Assembly (NCBI GenBank): GCA_907163375.1
Contig: CAJQUW010006363.1
Location: 1,567,501-1,631,500, forward strand
Length of the DNA stretch: 64,000 bases
Source: Prostheceraeus crozeri
Taxonomy: Eukaryota; Platyhelminthes; Polycladida; Euryleptidae
Direction: 5' to 3'
In this document: positions 49,241 through 61,239 of the stretch, piece after piece
Layout of the letters: every line of letters starts with the position of its first letter
Numbering within the stretch: the stretch's first letter is position 1
The notes under the pieces: model-generated
What the model was told of the DNA's origin: nothing
Database searches by the model: none
The model's input: only the letters and a program-made list of their open reading frames with translations
Translations under genes and position numbers: made by a program

Positions 49241-49245
49241 GATTC
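49163..49245 (-). CDS. Exon 1 (start codon; CFAP97 domain N-terminus)
   Basis: The ATG lies at 49240-49238, five bases after a tttcag acceptor, so at least one upstream 5'UTR exon is implied, though none is recognisable. It encodes residues 1-26, including NKWKKEDIRKHQEK, which fits the Trp-containing basic start of CFAP97D-type proteins. The donor is gtaaga, phase 0. This is the first Met in frame with the domain. Confidence 0.8.
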
Positions 49246-49460
49246 CTGAAATATCAATATCAATGTTAAAGTGATTTTCATGCACTACTAATTTTCATAG
49301 GACCCAAATTGTGACATTTAAGTAGCTCTGATCGTTCATCTAAACTTATAATGCTTGACAATTATCATGCGTTGAACTAATATGTGGAAACAATATGCTC
49401 GATTTCCACGCATACGGCGAGACTTGAGCCCACGACGTCCTTGGTGGTCTAAACCTATTA

Positions 49461-50183
49461 GTCCGGCAGCCAGAACGAATTTGCAGGGAACGAGGCCATA
49501 AATGAGACTTTCACAGAATGATGAGCATCCTATGTTTACTACGAATCTGCACGTCTGCCGAGTTTTAGTGAGTTCCTCTTCTTGTCAGACAGCATCAAAG
49601 AAAAGTACATGTAAATCCAATGGGATGCAGATTGCATATTTTGGCTATAATGAAATTTTCTATGTTTTCTCTGATTAAACGAAAAGTACTACGCCAAAAG
49701 TTACAATTTTTGACATGGCATGTCTTCAGGTCATTTCCTCTCATCTTCATGCCCCCTGTCTATAAAGCTAAACACATTTAGATTTGGCGAGCCTCCTTAT
49801 GTTGGCAAACACAACTCTTTTTAGCAACTTTATCCACATTCAACCACACTCTCACATACATTGCCGATCAGAGGCATGATTATTGCACATGCACATGATA
49901 GGAAATGACCTGAAGACATTCCATACCAGAAAAAATTGTAACTTTTGGTGTAGTACTTTTCGTTTAATCAAAGAAAACATTGAAAATTTCATTTTAACCA
50001 GAAACTGCAATCTGCGTCCCATTGGATTTACATGTGCTTTTCTTTGATCCTGTCTGACAAGAAGAGGAACTCACTAAAACTCGGCAGACGTGCCGATTCA
50101 TAGTAGGCACAGGGTGTGTATCATTTTGTGTAAGTCTCATTTTCGGCCTCGTTCCCTGCAGAAACTCGTTCTGGCTGCCGGAC
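49461..50183. mobile_element. Long-inverted-repeat MITE, TA target site, copy 1
   Basis: Arms of about 280 bp (49461-49741 and 49901-50183), beginning GTCCGGCAGCCAGAACG, flank a loop of about 160 bp. The element is bounded by TA on both sides (49459-49460, 50184-50185). No transposase. It lies about 215 bp upstream of exon 1 of the host gene. Confidence 0.9.
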
Positions 50184-50189
50184 TATATA

Positions 50190-51125
50190 GTTCTACCACT
50201 GAGATATAGAAGCGGTGTGTTCAACGAAACACAGCTATGTTGGCTAACCATCAACTACAGAAGATCAATTCCCAACAACCGCCGAAAGTCAGTCGCTGGT
50301 ATTTATTACGAAGTGCTTTGTAAGGGAGGAAATTTTATTTCTGACCATCATTCTTGAAAATGAAATTCAAAAAATTGCCAGTTATTGCAACGTTGATATT
50401 TGAAAAAAATGAAGCTCATATGAAGCAAAATACGCTCGACGTTTCGTCCGACGTGGACTTACTGATGGACGAAATGCGTAATTAATTATACAGGCATGTG
50501 ATGGGCTCTGATTGATGAGCACGAAAACTGCATTCGATCTGACGCACATAAACAAAAAATAATCATTTGTTTCCGGAAGAACTCGATCTCGTGATTATGG
50601 AGGATCATCAGACAGACATCACTCTGCCATGAAAATCATTTTCATTGTCTACTCAACTGATATACTTTGGACGAATTCAAAACGAATCACTATCTCATAT
50701 TTGTTTCATTACCGATTGAGCAATATTTGATTCCCAGTTGAGTGGCACTTTTGAGGCAATTGTCAGGAAAAGCAGACATAAGTGTAACATTATTTGACTG
50801 CCTCTGCTTCCATTCCCATTAACTGGTGAAATTTTTCGCTAATTTTGATGTCAATAGAACTTCATTGATCACTGAGGCTTTTTCTGTAGACAGACGCAAA
50901 ATTAGCATGAATCCATGATTTTGTTACCGGCAGCTCTCAATCAATTTCCAAACTGCCATTTTTTATAACAATTATGAACTTCCTCAGGAAATATCAATTT
51001 CAACCAGAAGTATCAAATCAACAAAAGCAATTAATGTCTGCTCTCGTAATCGGATTGAATTTCATTCATTTCCAATAATTATGGCCTAGTGAAGTTGAAA
51101 TTTACTCATTAGTGAGGTTGATTTG
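50190..51125. other. Upstream region, unassigned
   Basis: No ORF of note and no element ends. It may contain the promoter or first noncoding exon of the host gene, but nothing in the sequence fixes either. Confidence 0.4.
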
Positions 51126-51129
51126 ATTA

Positions 51130-51225
51130 CCGGCACTGCGGACTTTTGGTAGAGTGATTGGTCTGCATCCAGGAGACAGATCAAATTTGAGAATTTCAAA
51201 ATGAATGAATGACGACTTTTATTTG
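51130..51225 (+). repeat. Truncated family-1 SINE head
   Basis: accggcactgcggacttttg, then tagagtgattggtctgcatc, match the head of the SINE at 37609. The B box is damaged and the body is cut short. Confidence 0.6.
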
Positions 51226-51510
51226 TGTGTTCTCTTGACAATACATCAACTTCAACACCTTGATTTTACAAGGCAAACTCGCGTAATTTTAAAATCTATT
51301 TTTCGAGAAATCGATCTCTGAAGATCATGCAGATATCAACATTATGATCACCTACTGTTTCAAGATAGTGTATCAAATATCTACGATCGAATAATATCGT
51401 TTTTTAAGAAACGTAGTCAATATTTACTTTTCCCATTTCACTTTATCAGATTTCCATTGAAATTAGTCACTTGAGAGATCATGCTTCCGTTTTCAATTTA
51501 ATTTGGTTGC

Positions 51511-52575
51511 TTGGATTTCTTTGGACTGAATGAAGTACGATATTCCATTGAATTTGGTCTCATTTTCATTTAAATTGGTCGTAGCTTGTCCCAATTTCAA
51601 GTTCAGTCGATCGAATTTGTTTACCATCTTATGTCAACGCCGGTTTAGAAAGGTTATAACTTGTGATAATTGTCAGTATATGACAACTTTCATTCAAGAA
51701 CCATATACACAGATGATTCATCAATAACACAGCAAGCAAAAATGTTACTCATCAATGTCCTCAAGATCAAGGCATTTAGAGAAATAGCGAAATGTATGAT
51801 TATACCATTTCAAGCACTTTTCTCTCGTTACTTCAGGTAACAGGAGCTGAAGTCCGTATCTCGACTGAATACTGGGATCTGAAACCTTATTTCAATTGAA
51901 TGCCCTTTGGTCCTGGTTGCACAAATCTTGAAACCAAATTCATCCATAAAAATTGAGTTCTCTATTCGAGAGCCGTGCGCCATCATCCACTGAGAAGATT
52001 GCATTGTTCCACTCTACTGGAATGGTTTGAATGTCTCTAATGGATATTATTTCACGCTTTAACATTCTACTAATGGTCTGCATTGATACAGTTGGTATTT
52101 TTGGATGTTCAGTTCTCAATCTCACTTTCATTTCGTTGAGAGCAGCAGTAGGCTTTTCTTCCACGCATCGCATTAGCTCGTTTTTCATTGTATCATTAAT
52201 TTTCCTTGGAAGATGTCCACATCTCGACAATGCTTCGATTTGCCCTTTTTCTTTGAACTTTTGATGAGGTTGTTTACGGTCTGTCTCTTAATGCCTAGCA
52301 TCTCAGTCAACCCTATCCAGTCTTTTAATTCACTGAGCGCATTCATCAATTGTTGTCTTTCATTAGAGAACACTAATAGCCACGACTTATTGTGAAATTC
52401 AGTTGCAGATGTAGAATGAATAAAATTGTGTCAATTAATTCATCTCAACATTAATTATTTTGACATCTGACTTTACGAGTAATTCATAATGTTCAAGTTG
52501 TTGTATAGCAATAACCAACTTAAATGGAAATGAGACCAAATTCAATGGAATATCATACTTCATTCAGTCCGAAGA
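51511..52575 (-). mobile_element. IS630/Tc1-type transposon remnant, internally deleted
   Basis: Inverted arms of about 60 bp containing GGACTGAATGAAGTACGATA and, further in, TTCCATTGAATTTGGTCTCA recur reversed at about 52510-52575. The minus-strand transposase fragments are QQLMNALSELKDWIGLTEML (HTH), MKNELMRCVEEKPTAALNEM and TIPVEWNN, then, in another frame, FMDEFGFKICATRTKGHS with the first catalytic Asp. The second Asp and the Glu are missing. It is a relative of the transposon at 28588. The outer edges are approximate. Confidence 0.7.
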
Positions 52576-52579
52576 AAAA

Positions 52580-54315
52580 CATTTTTGGTACCATGAAGAG
52601 TAGAGTTTTGATGTTGAGCCAACGCATAATTTCCTGCCGCATTGAATCCTGTGATAGGGATAGGTTAGTACCAGTATCTGGTTAACAACCTAGAATGATC
52701 TCACGTCATCACATTGTTGTTACTATATTATTGATATAGCCTTGTGTTAAGTCTGAACTCAGAACATAATCCATTTTTGTTGGCTACACCTTCTTAGGTT
52801 TGGATATGCGTGACTTTTCGTTCATTAACACCCTGCCAAAGGCACCAAGAACTTTAGCCCTGACTATGATTGTAAGCCCACGGAAACCCACCGATGCTCA
52901 TGCCCGACTTGTAACAGATACTCTTTCGGGATCCAGTGTGGGACTGAAAACGTGGCCCGAACTTGTAAAAGCATGAACGTGAAAGTTGAAGGAGAGCTTC
53001 GGGTATGTGTGAGTTAAATTTGCTTGTAATCTGAAGTAAAGAACAATTAAACAACAAAAAGTTTCTATTGTCCAGTTGTTCTTTGCTTCAGTTTACGAGC
53101 GAATTGTAAAAATTTACTATTCTATAGAGATTTAGCGTGTGACCGAAAACGTAGAACAGATGAGGCCCTTTTTTCATGAACGGAAAAGTCAGCAGATGTC
53201 CATCACTTTCTTCCATTAACGTCATAAAATATGGTTATGGTAACACAAGAATATTTCGGAAACTTTATGCTAATTCTCTTCAAAACCCTACGCAAGCAGA
53301 TGTAGGGTCATTGAAATCAAAAACATCAAGCTATTATTATATACATTTGCTTTCAACAATTGCAAAATATAATCCATTCGGTCACTTATTATCGGTATCT
53401 GCTAATTTCTCGTTGTCGTTGGAATCGAGCAAAAATATTGTCATATAACGTCAAATGAAATTATTTTCCGTGAAATTCGTTTCAAGGAAAAAGTATTTGA
53501 AAATCATGCAATTTCACCGCTTTGCAGAGTGATTCAAAGTGTATTCGAATAATTGCGGTCATTGTTAGATGCGTAAGAGAAATGGCATAGTCCGTATGTG
53601 TGTATGTGTGAGAGGGTATTAACCGCGTAAATACGATGTCTTTACATTACATGCTTGCCAGGTTCAGAAGAGTCATGGCCACTCATGCTACAAGCCATAC
53701 TTTAGTTGTCTTAATCTATCTCAGATAACAGTTCAGTGATAGAAAACTCGCGAAATCTATGTAACCATGCAACACAAGTGTACACAACTGCCAAGAGTTG
53801 CGAGTGGAATCAACATTAATCATGTATTTCAGATAGAGTCTACTGCGCGTAGATGATGCGTGAGACCATAGAAATAAACTGTTTATCTGAAGTTGACTAG
53901 AATGGAAATTGACTCAAGGTCGCGGCACATCCGGGGGAACTAAGTTGGGGCATGAACCACCAATGATAAGCTTCGATTTACACATGTGACTGATTCTGAC
54001 CCAATCATACAGACGTTGGCAGGTGCATCTAAGTGAAAATGCGTGCGATTTATGTGCCGTTATTGTGCATTGAATGAAGCTTAATTTCCATTCTAGAGGT
54101 TTTATTGTTGTCAATTTCTGTGCGTGAGACAGAATGTTCTTTAATTTTTTGAAAGAAAATAATTTAAAAAAATTATTATCAAGGTTATTATTATGCAAGA
54201 TCTAGCTCACGACAAATAGGCAATGACTACTTTAGGCATGCAGATCTCTAGGTTCGCCACTGATGGTCATGCGGACAAGTGTATTAAGAATCATAAATAG
54301 GACACAATCAAATTG
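52580..54315. other. Unassigned segment with a small inverted repeat
   Basis: A perfect 14-bp inverted pair ctagaatggaaatt / aatttccattctag lies at 53897-53910 and 54083-54096, possibly a small MITE. Otherwise nothing recognised. Confidence 0.4.
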
Positions 54316-54321
54316 CATATA

Positions 54322-54940
54322 GTCCGCAGCCAGAACGAGTTTCTGCAGGGAACGAGGCCGAAAATGAGACTTTCACAGAATGATGTACATCCCATGCCTA
54401 CTTCTAATTGGCACGTCTGCCGAGCTCTAGTGAGTTCCTCTTCTTATCAGACAGCATCAAAGAAAAGTACATGTAAATCCAATGGGACGCAGATTGCATA
54501 GTTTGGCTATAATGAAATTTTCTATGTTTTCTCTGATTAAACGAAAAGTACTGCGCCAAAAGTTACAATTTTTGACATGGCATGTCTTCAGGTCATTTCC
54601 TCTCATCTTCATGCCCCCTGTCTATAAAGCTAAACACATTTAGATTTGGCGAGCCTCCTTATGTTGGCAAACACAACTCTTTTTAGCAACTTTATCCACA
54701 TTCAACCACACTCTCACATACATTGCCGATCAGAGGCATGATTATTGCACATGCACATGATAGGAAATGACCTGAAGACATTCCATACCAGAAAAAATTG
54801 TAACTTTTGGCGTAGTACTTTTCGTTTAATCAAAGAAAATATTGAAAATTTCATTTTAACCAGAAACTGCAATCTGCGTCCCATTGGATTTACATGTGCT
54901 TTTCTTTGATCCTGTCTGACAAGAAGAGGAGCTCACTAGA
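54322..54940. mobile_element. Long-inverted-repeat MITE, copy 2 (right end lost)
   Basis: TA at 54320-54321, then GTCCGCAGCCAGAACG. It matches copy 1 nearly base for base through the left arm, loop and inner right arm, until similarity stops near 54940. The missing outer right arm indicates truncation, although the shared part has diverged little. Confidence 0.88.
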
Positions 54941-55155
54941 AGTCATTGAGTCCGGGTCAATCTCCTAATTCAGCTTTCTCAGCTATATTTGATAATAAAC
55001 AAACCATGCGAGCAGCTGCGTCGGTATGTGCTCCCTTCTCACAGAAGATAAGATACTAAGTTCAGCACGCATGGTTTGCTAGTGATGCAAATTCCTGAAG
55101 CTGTCGTTCATGTCTTCCGATATTTATGACACTTTATGCAATTGCTATTGAGCAA

Positions 55156-55174
55156 CGGCATATTTTTTTCATAT

Positions 55175-55225
<51 letters not shown>
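55156..55225. repeat. (TA)n microsatellite
   Basis: About 30 TA units at roughly 55160-55224, directly before a Penelope-like fragment. Confidence 0.95.
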
Positions 55226-55226
<1 letters not shown>

Positions 55227-55500
55227 CACACTACCATATATTAATGGTATTTCTGAAACATTGAGCCGTATATTAGCGGTAAGGAGGATTGATCAGCGTT
55301 CACAAATATCAACTCATTGCGTTGAAGAAGACCATGCATTTGATTGGAGCAGTGCAAAATCCATCAACTCATGTGAACATAGATATGGTCGTGAATTCAT
55401 GGAAGCTTGGTACTCCTCAGACCACTCCATCAATAGACATATAGAACTTGATAACATCTATGTAAACTTACGCCAAGCTATGTCATCACGAAATTTTTAA
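55226..55500 (+). mobile_element. Penelope-like retroelement remnant (RT/GIY-YIG boundary)
   Basis: LPYINGISETLSRILAVRRI is the PYxxGxSExxxRIL segment after the RT of Penelope-like elements. It runs straight into ISTHCVEEDHAFDWSSAKSI, then YGREFMEAWYSS, then INRHIELDNIY, the H..gHxFDW / R..EAxxI / INR..L...Y end of their GIY-YIG domain. Most of the endonuclease between the two is absent. It ends in a stop at 55498-55500. Confidence 0.72.
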
Positions 55501-55602
55501 AATTTTATACTCATGTCTCCCGATGTAACTTCCCTTTTCCACCTGACGACGAGCTGAAGGAACAGCCTGAAAATTTGTGGTAAATAATATCTTATTCCTG
55601 AA

Positions 55603-55604
<2 letters not shown>

Positions 55605-55654
<50 letters not shown>

Positions 55655-55661
55655 TTTATCT

Positions 55662-55708
<47 letters not shown>
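55605..55708. repeat. Two (TA)n tracts separated by a short spacer
   Basis: TA tracts at about 55606-55651 and 55664-55707 flank the spacer gatttatctcaa. They account for the IYIYIY-type translations on both strands. Confidence 0.95.
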
Positions 55709-55711
<3 letters not shown>

Positions 55712-55984
55712 TCTTTTGCAAAATTAATGTTACATACGGGTACACTCACTTGTGATATTTTATTTACCCATCTTTTCCTGTCCAATGATAGCTTATTATG
55801 TGTGTTCCTTGATACCAGAACATTTTGTGAGAACTATATTTATTGTGAAAATGTTTGTAAGTCAATAAGTAATTATGTATCGGGTGACAACTCCACGAGT
55901 TGCGATTACTGCTGTGATGCGATCATTCATACTCTTTATCAATGAGTCATTAAATGATTATGACATCAATTGCTATTTTGCCAG

Positions 55985-56480
55985 GAGTCACTGTTTCAGC
56001 TCTTTTGTTTTTACGGGAGTGGAGCGACACTTGATTTTCATACCCAAGAAATCCCAGACATGCTTTATGGGATTCAAATCAGGGCTGCGAGAGAGCTTGG
56101 GCAGTGATCGTATTTCAAGATGTTCCTTAAAGAATGTTGCTGAACTCGCTGTGTGAGCTGGCGCATTATCATCCTGAAAGATGAAAATGCGCAAGCGTCG
56201 ATATTTCGTCCACACTGAAACCTTTTGCCTCCAGACACAGATGCTCTCTTGTGAGTTCCAGCCATTCTGATAAGACGTCCGTTGCTTCGAGATGCAATTC
56301 TTTTCCGTCTTGATCGAATACCATTTTTGCATTTCTCAATAACAAATTCTCCTTGCCAACGCCAGAGAGTCTGACTTAGGCCTTAGCACACACTTCTTCG
56401 GTTGTAAGCTGTTTTTCACTTAAACCAATTGCATATCACCTAAGAAAATCACTGCCTTTAATCTGTCGATTCACCATGAT
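55985..56480 (-). mobile_element. Tc1-like transposase remnant
   Basis: The minus strand gives IFQDDNAPAHTASSATFFKE, then SLPKLSRSPDLNPIKHVWDF, the D2 and last-residue region of Tc1-like transposases with the catalytic Glu replaced by Lys. An N-terminal piece (VNRQIKGSDF, GLSEKQLTTEEVCAKA) precedes it to about 56475, with stops and a large internal loss. Ends not identified. Confidence 0.78.
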
Positions 56481-56484
56481 CATA

Positions 56485-57114
56485 AACCTTTCTTATTTGA
56501 TAATGAAATGATAAATGAACAAGGAATGATGAGCAATAACTATGGAACTGCATTTACACGTTGGATGATAGGCTAAGGCTCACTATCTATGTATACAGCA
56601 TATGCATTAGATTGTATGAGCTGAATTTGAATGAAAATCATGCTTATGTTAACAATTTCTTAACAAATGAATGGGGCAGTGTAACATTAGTTATGATTAT
56701 GTATCTATTTGTGCGTATAACTGTCTTGTAGATGAGTCCAAATACTTTTCTGAAAGAATTTTCTCTTGTCGATACACTAATCTGTGTTTGATTTTTCTAA
56801 CCTCTGATTTTGATGACAAAACTTTCATTGAAAGAAAAGTAGCTATGTTTGACAAAATTTCATGTAGTAGACAACCGTTCAAAGATGTATCCAATAATCA
56901 TAGTGAATCATCAAGGGGAGACCAATGCCTTTCAGATGACGCATGATACTTTTGTAATCAAATGAACTGAATGATTGTAGACACTGAGATATTTCAACAG
57001 TTGTAGTGATGCAACATTAATTTTGATAAAAAGAGTATATATATAGACTTTTGCATATTAATAGATTAGATAAAAATCTAATTATAAATATACTCAAAAT
57101 TTTGCTGTACATTG

Positions 57115-57164
<50 letters not shown>

Positions 57165-58045
57165 GTATATATACATTTAGCGTGTAGAATAGCATGAAGA
57201 AGAAGAAACAATTAGAAAGTTAAACAATCATTTTGCACCACGGATACCACCATGACATTGAGCTTCAAATAAAGACTGGTTCCTAATCCATTGTCCCTGC
57301 TCAATATATAGAAACTAACCGTCAGAAATTCAATGAATCGCCGGTAGAAAATTTCGACGAGATTTCGAATGACAAAATACCGTATCGGTATATCATGGAA
57401 AACCACATGATAAGCTAAGTGGTAGAGGTGGTCTCAACCCACTCCTTCGCTGCTACTGAGAAAGTATCCGGGGAGAGGACAATCGCTCGATCCCAACGCT
57501 GGATGAGCTTCGCGCGATGGACAGCGGCGACCCAGAGGTCCCATGGTGTTGAGAGTTGTGTGCATGAGTGAACAAGAAAATGTGCTTTGTACAGAGTATT
57601 TAGTCGTTTTCAGTGTTGTGCCGTCGTTGAGAGAAAACTCGGAAAAGTATCCTACCAGAAGGACTCCAGATGATGAACACGGAAAATAATTCGGTTTCAG
57701 GAACTCTGTTTGAAACGTTTTCGATGCTGCAGTTTTGCAGCTAGCTGTTTGTTAACCGTTAATCAGGATGCTTATGTGCGATTCGGCATGAAACTTTTAA
57801 TGAGGTAAAACTTTCATAGTAAACCAGAAACATTTAAAATTGAGCTGCACTCTACATTTCAACTGGACAGTTATCAAGAGTAGGAAAATGATTACATAGC
57901 ATTTGATTGCATAGGCTTGATAATCAAATCAATGGATGCCAAGCATGCGAACATGTGTTATCGACGCAGTAATCGCATCTATGGTACAGTATCTCAACCT
58001 TATTAACCCTTTCGCGACCGAAACAAAAATGGCTACGTTGCCCGA
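56485..58045. other. Unassigned segment
   Basis: A locally GC-richer stretch at about 57430-57560 stands out against the AT-rich background, but no gene or RNA was recognised in it. Confidence 0.4.
57118..57162. repeat. (TA)n microsatellite
   Basis: About 22 TA units. Confidence 0.95.
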
Positions 58046-58048
58046 AGT

Positions 58049-59186
58049 CACCATGACATGCTATGCACGCCGAATACTCAAGCCTTCAATGTCTCCTTGA
58101 CGTGCTCTCCACGATCACTCCATCATGAGCCACTGTCTCCGTGACGTGCTCTGCACGTTTCCCTTCAACATGAGTCAAGTTCAAGTTCAAGTTTTATATT
58201 TACTCACTACAAATGATGTATGTGACACACTTCCACAATATATAAAATAAAAATGCATTAATTAAGTACAGTATACAAGTAACATGAAATAACGAATAAG
58301 TCAAATTTTAAAAGCGATAAATTGAAGACGAGATACCAGATTGTTTTTGGAGGTATGCTCTCAAAAAGTTTGTTACTCCATTTGACTTGCAATTAACACA
58401 CCGCAAGTTTAGAGGCACTTTATTCCAGAAACTGCTTCCGCACCATCTTATACTGTTTTCGCCAAATTGTTTCGTCCTTACACGAGGTTGTCGAAAAACG
58501 TTCCTATGCGTATCCTCGTATGTGTCAAACAATTCATGGAATACCACAGGAGCATGACCGGTACTGAATTGAATTTTCATTAAGAGATCTTTCATCAGAA
58601 TTTCTTGGTTAAAGTTTTCCATCGTTCTTCCGATCGACTGCATCAATCTGAACAGAGACATATGCCATCTAACGTTGACCTCAACAACACCGAATTTCTC
58701 ATAAAGATCCAAAATCGGTATTTTGAAGTTTCTGGATGCAGTTCGTAAACACCTCCTAAGCATATTGTCAATTTTCCGTCTCTGAGGAGCTGCCAGAAAC
58801 AGAAACAGATTAGAAGCATAGTCGAAATGTGGCATGATGTAGGTTTGGACAAGTCTCCATCTCATCTTCTGATTCGTGTAGTGCTTTAATCGATTGATAC
58901 CTGAAAGCTTCCATGCAACTTTACGAGATATATCACTGACTTGACCATGTGTATATATTCATACATGTCATCTATTGTATCAAAAATGGTGGAGACTCTA
59001 AAACCTGGGAGAGCAGCAGTTAAATCTGACAAAAATTTTGTAGGGTCAAAGTCTTTGAACGAACGACATCTAATAGTTTTTGTTTCATGCGGTGGCCTAT
59101 CACAATTGAGTAGAGCAACAATCATGCAATGATCGGATAAACCTGGTCGGATAAGCACGTCAAAGTCACCATGACGTGCTCTGCAC
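58049..59186. repeat. 44-bp tandem repeat, split by a LINE
   Basis: A 20-bp core, caccatgacgtgctctgcac or a near variant, starts at 58049, 58093 and 58137, exactly 44 bp apart, and again at 59167 on the far side of a LINE. The array is preceded by ttaaccctttcgcgaccg. Confidence 0.8.
58172..59163 (-). mobile_element. LINE with internal deletion (endonuclease joined to RT C-terminus)
   Basis: On the minus strand, 59163 to about 58890 encodes an endonuclease end (DVLIRPGLSDHCMIVALL). With almost no gap, 58865-58308 encodes the RT C-terminus (RLVQTYIMPHFDYASNLFLF, SSFWNKVPLNLR), open over 185 codons. The whole RT core is missing between them. The 3' end carries a (TTGAAC)n-like tail at 58174-58192. 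Confidence 0.82.
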
Positions 59187-59547
59187 ACACAATACATCAT
59201 GGTTTAACACATTATAGCACGCATCAACCAGAAGAGTAAAAGTTTCCCTTTAATTTCAAACTAAGTAGCTATAGCACTATTCCCAATGACTTCGGATGTT
59301 TCATTATGATTAATTCATGCATTTGATTTAGTTCATAAGTCAATTTTACCCTTCAGAATGCTCAATAGATAATGACAAACTTTCTATATGATATTTCGCT
59401 ACTTCTATCTAAAGTTGTATAAAAAGCTAGGATGTATTAGCTGAACTTTTAGTCATCACATTCTAGAAGTTGCAAAGCTACTTGCTGTCGAAATGACACC
59501 ACAAATGTACTTTTTCAAATTTAATTGTGAAGATTGATATCATTATT

Positions 59548-59795
59548 ACCGGTACTATGGCTCTGTGGTAGTGTTCGCTCTGCGTCCGGGTGACCTTGAT
59601 TCAAATCTTGGTCGTCAACCTTAAGACTTTTAAAATAGGTAGGCCTACAGTTTGTATTTTTGTTAACCACACAGCACAAAAATAATGAGAGTGGGATAAA
59701 TGACAACTCGTCCACATGGAAGAAAGGTTCCCTTCCTAATGTGCTTCCGAGCATGAAAAACGTTCAGTTATTTATTTCGTTTTATGAGCATATTC
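59548..59795 (+). repeat. tRNA-derived SINE, family 1
   Basis: The head accggtactatggctctgtg, B-box region GATTCAAATCTTGG, body cttttaaaataggtaggcc and tail cgttcagttatttatttcg parallel the copy at 37609-37858 with small indels. Confidence 0.82.
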
Positions 59796-59799
59796 ATAA

Positions 59800-61235
59800 T
59801 ATCATATATATTCTGAAATAGACATATGATTCAAATACTGATGGTGATGAATCAATAATCCAATTTATCTAAATTGTGTTTTAAACCTTACATATGTGCT
59901 CATAAAATATCGGTCCATCATATCCGTAAATTAAAGGGGTAGGTGCTAAAACAAATCTAAAAATTGATAAATGAAATAGGTATGCGCATTATGTTTTCCA
60001 AAATAACATTTTCAAAATGCTGCAATAAGGGTTTTCTAAGGAACAACTTTTTTCAATGTATCAATGATGCACAGCCAATAAATTTTCAACCAGCTTCTGT
60101 TGCTATTTGACGTCATATATCTCATTACAGTTATCACAGATCAACTACTATTCGTCTGAAAAGTTACATGAAGCATCAAAAACTTAATAAATATGCACGC
60201 AAACATGTATAATTTATACATGTATTGAATTAATCCACGTGAAGTTGAGGATCAGCCTTTTGAGGAGGTATGCCTGCCATCATTAAATTTCCTGTGACTT
60301 GCTAGGTATTGAGGATTACCAGAGTACCCAGGTGGTAGATCGAACGGTGGAATATGTTGTGTCCCTTACAAAGAATGATGATTGTGATAATTACTCCATG
60401 AACCACCCATCAACAAAAAAGCTTCGAAGTTGTGATAAATAACTTTGGCCGAAATCAGCAGTGTGTAGAAAATCATCGCCTGGTTGAAAAATCAGAAACG
60501 TAGGTTTAAAACAAGTTCATAGCAACTACTTCAACTAATCAATCGCAAAACTGTATTTCTTGGCATCAAGGAAGTATCGTGGGCATGATGAATCAAGTTA
60601 TTAGAAATGAAAATTGTCAAAATTGCTAAAAGTTATCGAGTGGCATCAACTAGCGATTTACTAGAGCCAAGCAACTAATTAAGTGCATTAAATTTGATGC
60701 CTAAATTTATTCTGCATGTCGAGCTAGCTGCAATTTGAATTACAAATGCGAATATGGTGGATCTATTTAGATTAATAAAATGGAAACATTGCAAAAGTAG
60801 ATTGACACTATTGCTACTTCAAACAATTTTTTATTTAATCTATCTGAACTTAAGTCATTAATAATCTACCGACACATTTTTAATGGTGATTAGCAATTCT
60901 TCAAACATCGTCATAATGAAATCAAAAACAAAAATTAGAATAGAAGCAGCATTCTCAAGTGTGCGGCAACCATTTGGAGAAGACAACACATTTCTCTAAA
61001 TGAATAAGCATCTACCACCACCACGTGCTATCACATATCAACTGAACTTAAAATGAAGAATGAGTTATGCGTCTTAGATACTAAAGAATTAGCGCATTTT
61101 AACCAATAAATTCAATCCATAGAAATGATAGGAAATGATGAAGCGCAATTTCATTGAGACATGGAGACCATTTCTTTAGAGGAAATTGTGAAGCCATTTA
61201 AGATTGTACACTAAATTCTATGTGTGAAACCTACG
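59800..61235. other. Unassigned AT-rich segment
   Basis: No ORF, element end or repeat recognised before the foldback array. Confidence 0.5.
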
Positions 61236-61239
61236 CCCT

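Noticed and set aside
55126-55945. Frames with IYIYIY runs on both strands
   Set aside because: They are translations of TA microsatellites; only the Penelope-like portion at 55226-55500 carries meaning.
58003-58020. TTAACCCTTT as a piggyBac end
   Set aside because: TTAA plus CCCT is suggestive, but no matching inverted end or second TTAA was found.
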